64,000 nt of DNA, taken from the NCBI GenBank assembly GCA_016709545.1, contig JADJMO010000047.1:1-64000 (forward strand), read 5' to 3'. Position 1 is the stretch's first letter; each line of letters opens with the position of its first letter. Source of the DNA: Myxococcales bacterium (lineage in GTDB: Bacteria; Myxococcota_A; Polyangia; Polyangiales; JADJMO01). Under the pieces are notes generated by a model. It saw only the letters and a program-made list of their open reading frames with translations. It did not search any database and was not told the origin of the DNA. Both the position numbers and the translations under genes were made by a program. Of the stretch, positions 18,645-27,206 are shown piece after piece.

Positions 18645-19382
18645 TCAGCGCGGAAGCGTGCGACACGCGCCGACGCCGGGGTACGAGCGACCGTTGGCGC
18701 CGGGCGCGGCGTAGCCGTCGATGAGCACCCTTCGCGGCTGCGACGAGGTGTTCGGCGCGCTCCCGTGCACCGCCCAGGGCCCGAAGAACAGCACGTCGCC
18801 CGCGCGACCGGTCACGGGGATCGCGGCGCTGGCGTCGACCGCGCCGGCGAGCCGACCGTTCACGAGGGTGACGGCATGGCGCGGCACGAACTCGAGCGGG
18901 CCGTTCTCCTCGTTCATGTCGTCGACGAGGAGGATGGTCTGCACGTAGGAGCCGCGCCCGTTGACGTCGCGCCAGGTGTCGCCGCCCTTGTCGCGGTGCT
19001 GGATGTCCTGGTGCCAGTCGAAGGCAACGCCGTCGTTGGGCATCTTGTAGTGCGCCTGGCAGAGGAGCTGCTCGCAGCGGTCGGTCTCGAGCAGCTCGAG
19101 GGCCGGCTCGACGAGCCGCGCGTCCTCGCCGAGGCGCAGCAGCACGGGCTCGGCGCCGCCGGCCCAGACGACGCGCTGGACGACGACGGCGCCCTCCGCC
19201 GGGGCCGTGAGCACGAAGAACGCGCCCGCGTGATCGCCCGTGGCGCGGAGGGTCTGCGCGGTCTGGTAGAGCCGCTCGAACGCCTCGCGAACGGCGCCGA
19301 CTTCTGGCGCGGAGAAGAGGCCGCGTCGCACGAAGAACCCGCCTTCGTCGAAGGCCCGGCGCTCGGCATCGAGGAGGGGCAT
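18645..19382 (-). CDS. phytanoyl-CoA dioxygenase (PhyH) family protein
   Basis: This 245-residue Fe(II)/2-oxoglutarate-type oxygenase has the metal facial triad visible as WHQD (His and Asp) and a distal His in WAVHGS. A C-terminal Arg in QPRRVLIDGY would bind 2-oxoglutarate. Family members hydroxylate diverse small molecules and lipids, so the substrate is unknown. I chose the ATG at 19382, because the family's conserved N-terminus (LDAERRAFDEGGFF) begins there and TACCCT lies 10 nt upstream. A GTG at 19415 would add 11 residues. Confidence 0.85.
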   Translation of the reverse strand: MPLLDAERRAFDEGGFFVRRGLFSAPEVGAVREAFERLYQTAQTLRATGDHAGAFFVLTAPAEGAVVVQRVVWAGGAEPVLLRLGEDARLVEPALELLETDRCEQLLCQAHYKMPNDGVAFDWHQDIQHRDKGGDTWRDVNGRGSYVQTILLVDDMNEENGPLEFVPRHAVTLVNGRLAGAVDASAAIPVTGRAGDVLFFGPWAVHGSAPNTSSQPRRVLIDGYAAPGANGRSYPGVGACRTLPR

Positions 19383-19479
19383 GCCGATCTCGAGGGTAGC
19401 GAGGGCGGGGAGCACACCAAAGTCTTCGACAAGGCTCGGCGCGAGCGGAGGTCGTGCGTGAACCCGCCCCGTACTTGGC

Positions 19480-19492
19480 TAGAGTGGCGCGC
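19480..19492 (+). promoter_or_regulatory. -10-like element TAGAGT, leaderless start
   Basis: TAGAGT lies 7 nt before the ATG at 19493; no Shine-Dalgarno is seen. Confidence 0.45.
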
Positions 19493-20522
19493 ATGAAGGT
19501 CGGACGCTCGCTCATCGGCTTCGCCCTCGTCGCGTTCGTCGGCTGCAAGGACAAACCATCCTCGCCTTCGACCGCGACCGGCTCGGCCTCGGTCAGCCTC
19601 GACCGCGACGACCACGACCACGACCGCGGTCGCGAACCCTACCGTGGCAGGCCCCCCCAAGGCCCTCCTGCGAGCCGTGCGAGAGAAGCTCAAGACCACG
19701 ACCATCGTCGGCGACCCACGGAAGAACGAGACCATGGCGCCTCCACCTCCGCCGCCACCCGAGATGTTCGACCTGGTGAAGTACAAGGCACCCGTCGGCG
19801 AACTCTATGCCTACGTGAGCAAGCCACCCGCTGGCGGCGGCAGGAAGCCCTGCATGGTGTGGGCGACCGGCGGCTTCTCCAACGGGATCGACGAGGGGCA
19901 CTTCAAGCCGGGACCGAAGACGAACGACCAGTCGGCGGCGGCGTGGCGCGAGGCAGGGCTCGTCCTCTTCCTGCCGTCGTTCCGAGGCGGACGAGGAAAC
20001 CCGGGGCGCTTCGAGGAGCTGTACGGCGAGGTGGACGACTTCATCGCCGCGATCCAGCACGTGCGCACGCTCCCGTTCGTCGACCCCGATCGCGTGTACA
20101 TCGGCGGGCACAGCACGGGCGGCACGCTCGTCCTGCTCGCCGCGGAACTCACCGACGACTTCCGCGCGGCCATCGCCTTCGGGCCGATCCACGAGATCGG
20201 CGGATACGGGGCGGAGATCATGCCGTTCGATCCCACTGCCGAGAACGTCCGCCTCGAGATCGCCGCTCGCTCTCCTTCGCTGTGGTTGACCGACATCCGC
20301 CGACCGACGCTGGTCATCGAGGGAGCGCAGGGCAACGCGCCTGCGGCCGAAACCATCGCCTTCCGCGGGAGGACCAACCCGCTGGTTCGCGTGGTCGTGC
20401 CGCCAGGGAAGGACCACTTCACCGTGCTCCGGCCCGCGAGCGACGTGCTCGCCAAGCGCATCCTCGAGGACAAGGGCACGGTTGCGTCGCTGCCATTCGA
20501 GACGACCGACCTCGGACCTTGA
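19493..20522 (+). CDS. alpha/beta hydrolase lipoprotein, frame broken once
   Basis: The N-terminus has a lipobox FVGC (Cys17), but the hydrolase body is in the next frame. One extra base lies between about 19530 and 19658; a run of seven C at 19652-19658 is one possible site. Corrected, the product is 342 residues. The body shows VWATGGFSNG, VYIGGHSTGG (nucleophile Ser), VIEGAQGN and a late His in GKDHFTV, i.e. a dipeptidyl-peptidase/acyl-peptidase-like serine hydrolase. If the shift were real, the body could start alone at ATG 19644 without a signal. It would be anchored in the envelope; substrate unknown. Confidence 0.72.
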
Positions 20523-20584
20523 TCCGCCGAGGACCCTCTCCTCCGGTGAGGACGGCACGTGACCCAGAGCGGCCAGGGGCCGGA

Positions 20585-20598
20585 TACACTTCCCGACC
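20585..20598 (+). promoter_or_regulatory. -10-like element TACACT, leaderless start
   Basis: TACACT lies 8 nt before the GTG start at 20599; no Shine-Dalgarno is seen. Confidence 0.45.
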
Positions 20599-21813
20599 GT
20601 GCGGAATGTTTTCCTTCTGGCCTCGGTGTCGGCGGTCTTCGGCTGCTCGGCCGCGGGTGGCTACGACGGCGACGTGGTCCGGCGCGACGGTAGCGTCGAC
20701 ACGAGCGTCGACGATACGGCGGAGCCCGCAGACATCAGCGAGACCGGGACGACGGTCGAGGCCGGCGACGGCAGCGTGGTCGACAGCGCCGGTGCCATCG
20801 ACACCGCACTCGACGGTGCCCTCGACACCGTCGACACGGGGACGACGCTCGACACCGGCACCACCCTCGACACGAGCACGACGGACACGAGCGTCGACAC
20901 GGGTACGACGGACACAGGCACGACGGACACCGGCACGGTCGACACCTGCGTCTGCACCACCCCTCCCGTCGCCGACTGCGCCGACGGCGCGACCGCGCGC
21001 ACCTACTCGGGACCGGGCACCTGCCCCGATGGCGGGGCGTGCGTCTACCCGTCGACGCTCTCGCCCTGTACCGCGCCGCCCGCGACCGCCTGCGTCGGCA
21101 GCTCGGTCCGGACGTACACGAGCCCGGGCACGTGCGGCGCCGGCGCCTGCGGCTACACGTACACCGACACCGCCTGCCCCGGCGGCTGCGCGGCCGGGGC
21201 GTGCATCGACGCGTGCTCGGTCGCGCTCACCTACGACTTCGAGAGCGGCGATCAGGGCTTCACCCACGCGCCCCTGTCGACCTTCGCGAGCGACGACCCC
21301 TGGAAGCGAGGCACGCCCAGCGGCACGACGACGTGCCACGGCGGGACCAAGTGCTGGTCGACCGGCCTCACGGCTGCCTACACCGACTGTCAGACGGCGG
21401 AGCTGCGCTTCCCGACGATCAACCTCAGCGCGTGTGTTGGGTCGACCAAGAAGGTCACGCTGTCGTTCTGGCACTGGTACGACTTCGAGGCGAAATCCTC
21501 GGGCAAGTACTGGGACGGCGGGCTCCTGCAGATCTCGACGGACGGCACGACGTGGACCGACGTCACGACGAGTCAGGCCTACGACGGGGCGATCACCGGC
21601 GACTACACCGGTTGCTCGCCGACGCCGCTCGTCTCGGGCAAGTCGGGGTGGTCGGCCGCGATCCCTGGCGGGGCGTGGAAGCAGGTGACCTACGAGATCG
21701 CCGCGCCCTACCGCGTGGCCGCGCTCCGCCTGCGCTTCATCTTCGGCAGCGACGCCGCGACCACGAAGCGCGGGTGGTTCGTCGACGACGTGAGCATCAC
21801 CTCGAGCCCGTGA
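20599..21813 (+). CDS. lipoprotein with Asp/Thr repeat linker and beta-sandwich domain
   Basis: This 404-residue protein has a lipobox VFGC (about Cys16), an Asp/Thr/Gly linker with TDTGT-type repeats (about residues 75-115), then a Cys-rich segment. A C-terminal beta-sandwich follows (TYDFESGDQGF, CWSTGL, LSFWHWYDFE, RLRFIFGSDAA, FVDDVSI). This last domain resembles the MAM/immune-inhibitor-A-type jelly roll found in secreted metzincins and surface binding proteins. No catalytic residues. Probably a surface-displayed binding protein. Confidence 0.72.
   Translation: MRNVFLLASVSAVFGCSAAGGYDGDVVRRDGSVDTSVDDTAEPADISETGTTVEAGDGSVVDSAGAIDTALDGALDTVDTGTTLDTGTTLDTSTTDTSVDTGTTDTGTTDTGTVDTCVCTTPPVADCADGATARTYSGPGTCPDGGACVYPSTLSPCTAPPATACVGSSVRTYTSPGTCGAGACGYTYTDTACPGGCAAGACIDACSVALTYDFESGDQGFTHAPLSTFASDDPWKRGTPSGTTTCHGGTKCWSTGLTAAYTDCQTAELRFPTINLSACVGSTKKVTLSFWHWYDFEAKSSGKYWDGGLLQISTDGTTWTDVTTSQAYDGAITGDYTGCSPTPLVSGKSGWSAAIPGGAWKQVTYEIAAPYRVAALRLRFIFGSDAATTKRGWFVDDVSITSSP
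20826..20946 (+). repeat. short coding repeats for TDTGT linker
   Basis: Imperfect repeats built on GACACGGGCACGACG-like units encode alternating Asp-Thr-Gly-Thr. They are low-complexity surface linkers, comparable to the linker at 59430-59540. Confidence 0.6.
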
Positions 21814-21866
21814 CGGCGCGCGCGGCCCATCGCGTCGACACACCTGGCCAACCGGCGCATCCTTGC

Positions 21867-22928
21867 ATGATGCGCAGCCTTGCTGTCGTCACCGTGATCG
21901 CCACGCTGGTCCTCCGAGTCGAGCACGCCCGCGCCTGCTCGCCGCCGCCTCCCGCGCCAAACGTCGCGATCCCGCGGCCCGGAGCGGTTGCCGTCCCGAC
22001 GCTCGTCGACATCGTGGTCATCGGCGGAGAGGACGGGACCGTGATGGTCGACGGCGGCACCAAATCCGTCACGCTGAAGGCCTGGGGGGTGGGGCGTGGC
22101 TACGACGACGTCACCAAGACCGCCGGGACGTTCTCCCGGTATCGACCGACCACCGAGCTCGAACCGTCGACCAAGTACTCCGTGAAGCTCACGACCACCA
22201 CCGGAACGCGCGAACTCACCTCGTTCACAACGGCCACCGGGTACAGCAAGCCCACCGGGACCGCACCGAAGGTGAAGGGCGCGACTTACACCCGCGTGCG
22301 CTACGCAACCTCGGACATCGGCGCCGGGGCGTGCATCTTCTCCGAGTACCACGGCTTCCTCACCGTGGACTGGGAACTCGGAGCGTTTCCGGACACCCCG
22401 CCCGACTCGGTCGTCCACGTCATCTCGGTAGGTCCGCAGTACGGTGGCCCCGGCGCCAGCATGCACTGGGTGGGCACCACCCCCTACCCTGGCCTCGCGG
22501 CCACCGGCGACAAGCCCATCCCCCTCGGCTACATCGAGCCGTACTTCGATCCGACGCGAGTGTACTGCACCGCCGTCTCGGCATGGCCCTACGGCCAGGC
22601 GTCGCTTCCACTCACCAGCACGCCGACATGCGGCTCCGTCGTCCAGCGCTCGGCGGCGGGCGCACCACCGTCTCCGGTGATCACCGACGGAGATGCGGGC
22701 GGCATGACCGACGCGGGCATGACCGACGCGGGTTCGACGGATGCTGCCGCAACAGACGCTGCGAGCGCTTCGCCCGATTGCGGCCCGACGGCCGCGGCCG
22801 CTCCATCGGCCGAGAGTGCAGGCTGCTCCTATGGTGGAACGGGGACTGGCAGTGCACTCGCCGCTTGCGTTGCGCTTGCAGCTGGATCCATCCGGAGTCG
22901 ACGTCGGAAGCACCAAGATCGTCCGTGA
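21867..22928 (+). CDS. secreted protein with MYXO-CTERM-like tail
   Basis: This 353-residue protein has an N-terminal signal (about 1-24, ending ARACS) and a fibronectin-like beta body (STKYSVKLTTTTGTRELTSF). A low-complexity Asp/Ala/Gly linker (about 270-300) leads to a C-terminal tag with a Cys (AGCSYGG), a hydrophobic segment and a basic end (IRSRRRK). That layout is the MYXO-CTERM sorting signal of myxobacterial surface proteins. Two overlapping ATGs occur at 21867 and 21870. Function unknown. Confidence 0.72.
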   Translation: MMRSLAVVTVIATLVLRVEHARACSPPPPAPNVAIPRPGAVAVPTLVDIVVIGGEDGTVMVDGGTKSVTLKAWGVGRGYDDVTKTAGTFSRYRPTTELEPSTKYSVKLTTTTGTRELTSFTTATGYSKPTGTAPKVKGATYTRVRYATSDIGAGACIFSEYHGFLTVDWELGAFPDTPPDSVVHVISVGPQYGGPGASMHWVGTTPYPGLAATGDKPIPLGYIEPYFDPTRVYCTAVSAWPYGQASLPLTSTPTCGSVVQRSAAGAPPSPVITDGDAGGMTDAGMTDAGSTDAAATDAASASPDCGPTAAAAPSAESAGCSYGGTGTGSALAACVALAAGSIRSRRRKHQDRP

Positions 22929-22945
22929 TAGGGTGTCGGCCAGCC

Positions 22946-23836
22946 ATGCGGGCGTGGTGGTGCGTCCTCTTCTTGCTGTCGGGGTGCTTGCGCCCCGCCC
23001 GCACCGTCGAGCGACTGGACGACACGAGCTCCGTGGCCCTCGGGGCCCACGCCATCCAGGGCTACCTCTCCGCGGCGGTGGAGGTGCGCAGCGAGGACCC
23101 GAGCGTGGTGTCGGTCGAGTGGATCTCGCGCGACCCCTCGCTCGCCAGGATTGCCGGCTCGTTGTATTTCGATCGCGAGCACGATCACCGTCCCGACGAC
23201 CTGTTCGTCGACGTTCGCGCCCATCGAGAGGGCATCACGCGCCTCCTGTTCCTCGATGCAGACGGCGCCGTCATCGGTCGGGCCACGGTCGGCGCCACCC
23301 AGCCCCAGAAGGTCGACCTCGGCGGCGAAGGGGTGCCGCTCGTCCTCGTCGGACATCGCCACTGGCTGCCGGTCTGGGTCTCGGCGGGCATCCACCACCT
23401 CGCCGCCCGCGGCATCGGTGTCTCGGCGGAGGGCGCGCTGACCGACGCGATCGAGGGCACGCAACGGTGGGGAGGAGTCTGGTTCGAAGCGCACACCCCG
23501 GGGATCGGCACCGTCACCACGACGGTCGGCGGCGTGAAGGGCACGCGGACGGTTCGGGTCATCCGTCCCTCCGACATCGACGCGATCCACCTCGACCCTC
23601 ATTCGTGGGGCGTCTCGTATCGGCTCCTCCACCACGGCACGGCCGTCCACGGTCCCGCGTGTACGTGGCAGACCAACGGAGAGGGCGTGGAGCTCTTTGA
23701 CGTCTTCAAAACCGACGTGAGCGGCCCGCCGATGGGCAGCGTGCGCGTCCGACCCATCATACCGGGGACGCTGGGCATCACGTGCCACGTCGGGCCGGCG
23801 CAGGCGACGACCGAAGGGGAGTTCCGCCCATGGTGA
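22946..23836 (+). CDS. lipoprotein, paralogue of next gene
   Basis: This 296-residue protein has a lipobox LLSGC (Cys14) and an all-beta body with segments resembling bacterial Ig-like (BIG2) folds (VRSEDPSVVSVEW). Its C-terminal part aligns by eye with the next gene: both carry an Asp-x-Ile-(H/E) strand, then V(S/G)YRL, then a Cys-Thr pair near GxxCT. The genes overlap by 7 nt and are probably diverged tandem duplicates. A TAGGGT hexamer lies 11 nt before the ATG. Confidence 0.65.
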   Translation: MRAWWCVLFLLSGCLRPARTVERLDDTSSVALGAHAIQGYLSAAVEVRSEDPSVVSVEWISRDPSLARIAGSLYFDREHDHRPDDLFVDVRAHREGITRLLFLDADGAVIGRATVGATQPQKVDLGGEGVPLVLVGHRHWLPVWVSAGIHHLAARGIGVSAEGALTDAIEGTQRWGGVWFEAHTPGIGTVTTTVGGVKGTRTVRVIRPSDIDAIHLDPHSWGVSYRLLHHGTAVHGPACTWQTNGEGVELFDVFKTDVSGPPMGSVRVRPIIPGTLGITCHVGPAQATTEGEFRPW

Positions 23837-24456
23837 GCCGCACGGGTGGCGCTGGCCTGGCCCTGCTCCTCGGCGCCTGCAGCAGCCCTCCCTTCGCCGC
23901 GTTGGCACCCCCGACGCCGCGGGCGGTGCTCCCCGATCGACCCCAGGTGCTGGTCGGTCAACGTCACTCGCTGAAGTACAGTCCCATGGACACCCACGTG
24001 ACCTTCGGCGGGGCGATCGTCGCCGGTTCCCCTTGCGAGCTTCCCGATCACTGTCCTTCGTTCGTCGCGACCACGACGGGCACCGGGACGATCGATCTCG
24101 AGCATGCTGGGCATCGTCGCCACATCGACGTCTTCGTGGTCGACGCGGTCGACGAGATCGAGATGCCACGATCGGTCTGGGTGCAACCGGGATGGGTCCG
24201 CGTCGGCTACCGGCTCTGGAAGGGAGGCCGACCCGTACTCGGTGCCTGCACCCTGGTCGCCGAGGGCGACCTCGGTCCGGTGCTGGGCTTCAGCGCCGGC
24301 TCGCTCGCCTGGTTCCGGCCGCATCGCGACGGGTACGCGCGCGACGCGCAGTGGGAAGGGCGCATCGACCTCGGGCCCGTCCGCTTCGGTGAGGGACGCG
24401 TGCGCTGTCGGGTGGGCTCGCTCGAGGCCACGACGGTCGTCACCATCGGGCCGTGA
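23830..24456 (+). CDS. lipoprotein, paralogue of preceding gene
   Basis: This 208-residue protein has a lipobox LLGAC (Cys17), then a beta-rich body with VVDAVDEIEMPRS, VRVGYRL and GACTLVAEGD. It overlaps the stop of the preceding lipoprotein gene by 7 nt, implying co-translation. It looks like a shorter, diverged copy of its neighbour. No enzymatic motif; possibly subunits of one envelope assembly (inference). Confidence 0.65.
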   Translation: MVSRTGGAGLALLLGACSSPPFAALAPPTPRAVLPDRPQVLVGQRHSLKYSPMDTHVTFGGAIVAGSPCELPDHCPSFVATTTGTGTIDLEHAGHRRHIDVFVVDAVDEIEMPRSVWVQPGWVRVGYRLWKGGRPVLGACTLVAEGDLGPVLGFSAGSLAWFRPHRDGYARDAQWEGRIDLGPVRFGEGRVRCRVGSLEATTVVTIGP

Positions 24457-24476
24457 CCACGCGGTGCCGGTCTCGG

Positions 24477-24489
24477 TATCTTCCCCAAC
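24477..24489 (+). promoter_or_regulatory. -10-like element TATCTT, leaderless start
   Basis: TATCTT lies 7 nt before the ATG at 24490; no Shine-Dalgarno is seen. Confidence 0.5.
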
Positions 24490-25257
24490 ATGACCTCCCC
24501 CACCGAGCGCTTCGGCGACCGCGTCGCCGACTACGTGCGCACGCGCCCTGGCTATCCCGACGCGCTGGTCACCTTGCTCGTGCGGGAGCTCGGGCTCTCG
24601 CCCGCCACGACACGCGTCGTCGACGTGGGCTCGGGCACCGGCCTCTCCGCTCTGCCCTTCTTGCGCGCGGGGTTTGCCGTCACCGGCGTCGAGCCCAACG
24701 CAGGAATGCGCGCGGCGGCCGAGGATCTGCTCCGCGACGAGCCTCGCTTCTCGAGCGTCGCGGGCACCGCCGAGCAGACCACCCTGCCCGACGCGGCCGC
24801 CGATCTGCTGGTCGCCGCGCAGGCCTTCCACTGGTTCGACCGCGCCGCCGCGCGCGCCGAGGCCCGCCGAGTGCTCGCGCCCGGAGGGCACGCCGCGCTC
24901 GTGTGGAACGATCGGCGCCTCGTCGGTGACGCGTTCCACGAGGGCTACGAGGCCGCGCTCCTGCGGTGGGGCACCGACTACCAGGCGGTGCGCCACGATC
25001 AGGTGGGTGACGCGGCCCTCGCCGCATTCTTCGGCGACGCGCCCCGCAGCGCCATCCTCGAGAACCACCAGGATCTCGGTCGCGAGGGCCTCGTGGGCCG
25101 CGCGCTCTCCTCGTCGTACGTGCCGAAGGCGGGGCAGCCCGGTCACGAACCGCTGATGAACGAGCTCGATCGGCTGTTCTCCGCCCACGCGCGCGAGGGT
25201 CGAGTGCGCATCGTGTACGACACGCGCGTGTGGTTCGGACGGCTGAGCGCCGGGTGA
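24490..25257 (+). CDS. class I SAM-dependent methyltransferase
   Basis: This 255-residue cytoplasmic enzyme has motif I VVDVGSGTGLS (AdoMet binding), an acidic residue ending strand 2 (VTGVEPN), motif II-like LLVAAQAFHWFD and motif III LAPGGHAALVWN. The AQAFHWF pattern is typical of the Methyltransf_11 group with small-molecule substrates. Substrate unknown. It is 36 nt before the next lipoprotein gene and may share a transcript with it. Confidence 0.88.
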   Translation: MTSPTERFGDRVADYVRTRPGYPDALVTLLVRELGLSPATTRVVDVGSGTGLSALPFLRAGFAVTGVEPNAGMRAAAEDLLRDEPRFSSVAGTAEQTTLPDAAADLLVAAQAFHWFDRAAARAEARRVLAPGGHAALVWNDRRLVGDAFHEGYEAALLRWGTDYQAVRHDQVGDAALAAFFGDAPRSAILENHQDLGREGLVGRALSSSYVPKAGQPGHEPLMNELDRLFSAHAREGRVRIVYDTRVWFGRLSAG

Positions 25258-25293
25258 GGTTGTCGACGCGCGGGGCCTTGAGTAAGGGGCGGC

Positions 25294-26556
25294 ATGCACC
25301 TCGCTCGTCCGCTCGTCGCCCTCGCCCTCTCGACCGTGCTCTTCGGCGCTGCCTGCAAGGAGGACAAGCCCGCGGACCCGGGCAAGGACAAGAAGGAGAG
25401 CAAGGGCGAGGACAAGAAGGCCGACGACAAGAAGGCCGACGACAAGAAGGCCGACGACAAGAAGGCCGACGACAAGAAGGCCGACGACAAGGCCGACGAC
25501 AAGAAGGCCGACGACAAGAAGAAGGGCGACGACAAGAAGGCTACCCTCGCGCCGCCGGCGAAGCAGGCGCCCAAGGCCGCCGACAAGGGCAAGGTCGCCG
25601 CGTACTGGAAGGCGATGACCGACGGCCGCAAGGCCACCGTCGCCAAGAAGTACGACGAGGCGGCGACCGCCTTCGACAAGGCCCTCGAGGCGATCCCCGA
25701 GGACGCGCGCGCCATCTCCGAGCGCGGCTACGCGCGCGTGCTCGCCAAGGACTGGAAGGCCGCCGTCGCCGACCTCGACAAGGCTGCCGCCCGCACGAAG
25801 GACAAGAAGCTGCTCGGCCAGATCTGGTTCAACTACGGCCTCGCCGCCGAGGGCCAGGGCCAGAAGGAGAAGGCGCGCGCGGCGTTCGCGCGGTCGAACG
25901 AGTTCAACCCGAGCAAGGCCGCGAAGGCCAAGCTCGGCGCCGAGTCGGTGTGCGTGGCGACCACGTCGTCGGACGCCCCGAGCGCGCCCACGGTGCACGA
26001 CTCGTGGAAGGCGGCCTACGAGGCGATGCAGAAGGAGGAGGAGGCCCTGCCCGCGTGGACCGGCGAGGCCGAGCTCTCCGCGATCTGTCAGCCGGGCTGG
26101 AAGAAGGACAAGGCCTGCGCGGCGGCGCCGGTCGGCTTCATGATCAAGAACTTGTTCCTGCTCGTCCCGGCGAAGGACGGGAAGATCCACCGCTACGCGC
26201 TCGCGATGGTCGGTGGACGCTGTGGCGGCGAGATCGAGTCCAAGATCGCGACCGACACGACCGACCTCGTGCACCTGCACTGGCGGTCGCGGCAGGGCCT
26301 GCCGGTGTTCGTCACCGAGAAGAACGGCGAGATGGTCCCGTGCGGCGAGACCGACACCGAGTGCTCGACGGCGTGCGGCGAGGAGAACGACGACTTCGGC
26401 GACCTGTTCGTCGACAAGCAGACGGGCGTGGCAGACGCCTACGTCGGCCGCGCGGGGAGCGACGACGGCAAGGATCCCGTCATGGTGACGCTCGAGGCGC
26501 CGGTCGTGAAGGTGAAGGGCAAGGGCTGCGACAAGGAGCTGGTGCTCGCGAAGTGA
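25294..26556 (+). CDS. TPR lipoprotein with KADDK repeat linker
   Basis: This 420-residue protein has a lipobox FGAAC (about Cys21), then a highly charged linker made of tandem ADDKK units (about residues 40-80). A helical segment with two TPR-like repeats follows (AATAFDKALEAIPEDARAIS, AAVADLDKAAAR), then a C-terminal domain with paired cysteines (CGETDTECSTACGEE, GKGCDKE). The linker probably spans cell-wall material to present the TPR domain. An AAGGGG Shine-Dalgarno lies just before the ATG. Confidence 0.78.
   Translation: MHLARPLVALALSTVLFGAACKEDKPADPGKDKKESKGEDKKADDKKADDKKADDKKADDKKADDKADDKKADDKKKGDDKKATLAPPAKQAPKAADKGKVAAYWKAMTDGRKATVAKKYDEAATAFDKALEAIPEDARAISERGYARVLAKDWKAAVADLDKAAARTKDKKLLGQIWFNYGLAAEGQGQKEKARAAFARSNEFNPSKAAKAKLGAESVCVATTSSDAPSAPTVHDSWKAAYEAMQKEEEALPAWTGEAELSAICQPGWKKDKACAAAPVGFMIKNLFLLVPAKDGKIHRYALAMVGGRCGGEIESKIATDTTDLVHLHWRSRQGLPVFVTEKNGEMVPCGETDTECSTACGEENDDFGDLFVDKQTGVADAYVGRAGSDDGKDPVMVTLEAPVVKVKGKGCDKELVLAK
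25410..25530 (+). repeat. 15-bp tandem repeat encoding KADDK
   Basis: About seven tandem copies of the 15-bp unit GACAAGAAGGCCGAC, one of them shortened by two codons, encode the ADDKK linker. Near-identical copies mean copy number could vary by slippage, in steps that keep the frame. Confidence 0.85.
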
Positions 26557-26595
26557 ACCCGGAGCGGAGGACCGGACGGGAAGCCAATTCGGCGC

Positions 26596-27141
26596 TCAGA
26601 ACGCCGCGCCGAGGAGCAGGTTGCCCTGCAGGAACCAGTCCGGCTTGCCGTTGCGGGGGCCGATGTCGGAGACGCCGAGCGAACCGATGACGCCGAACTG
26701 CGGCCCCACGAACAACGCGGCGCCGCCCAGCTCGAACAGCTCGAAGCGGTAGCCGACGTTGGCCTCGAGGAAGAGGGTCGGCGTGCGGTAGTCCTTGCCG
26801 TCGACCTTGTTGCGACCCCACGCGTAGCCGGCGTCGAGCAGCGCCTCGACGTGCAGGCCGCGCCACAGGTACTGCCGGGCGCCGAGGACGAGCATGTACT
26901 CGTCGATGTGCTCGACGACGTCGTGGCTGATGTGCGGCCGGAGGTACGCCCCGACCACGAGGTCGGTGCGCAGGCCGCCGGGGTTGCCGGTCAGCGTCCG
27001 GGTGACCTTCGGCTTCACGATGCCCACCGTCGGGACGAAGGGCTGGACGGCGTCGATCTCCAGGGACCAGGGGTGCGCGGTGGGCGCGGCGGACGTGGCG
27101 ACGTCGGCGCCGACGAGGACAGCGAGCAGGGGGACGATCAT
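26596..27141 (-). CDS. outer-membrane beta-barrel protein
   Basis: This 181-residue protein has an N-terminal signal, then alternating amphipathic strands (LRTDLVVGAYLRPHI, YMLVLGARQYLW, HVEALLDAGYAWG, LFLEANVGYRFE) and a C-terminal Phe (LLLGAAF). This is the classic pattern of a small outer-membrane beta-barrel. It is divergent from a LysR regulator, which may control it. I chose the ATG at 27141, which gives a proper signal, over one at 27192. Confidence 0.72.
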   Translation of the reverse strand: MIVPLLAVLVGADVATSAAPTAHPWSLEIDAVQPFVPTVGIVKPKVTRTLTGNPGGLRTDLVVGAYLRPHISHDVVEHIDEYMLVLGARQYLWRGLHVEALLDAGYAWGRNKVDGKDYRTPTLFLEANVGYRFELFELGGAALFVGPQFGVIGSLGVSDIGPRNGKPDWFLQGNLLLGAAF

Positions 27142-27177
27142 GTCGCGAGGTTGCGTCTTTCGCTGGCGACACGCCAT

Positions 27178-27187
27178 GCCCATGGGC
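27178..27187. promoter_or_regulatory. GCCCATGGGC palindrome before LysR gene
   Basis: A perfect 10-bp palindrome lies in the 65-bp gap between the divergent barrel and LysR genes, next to an imperfect direct repeat of (C/G)GGCGACAC. It could be part of an autoregulatory LysR site, but is short and unproven. Confidence 0.25.
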
Positions 27188-27206
27188 GACACTGGGTGTA
27201 GCGTTC

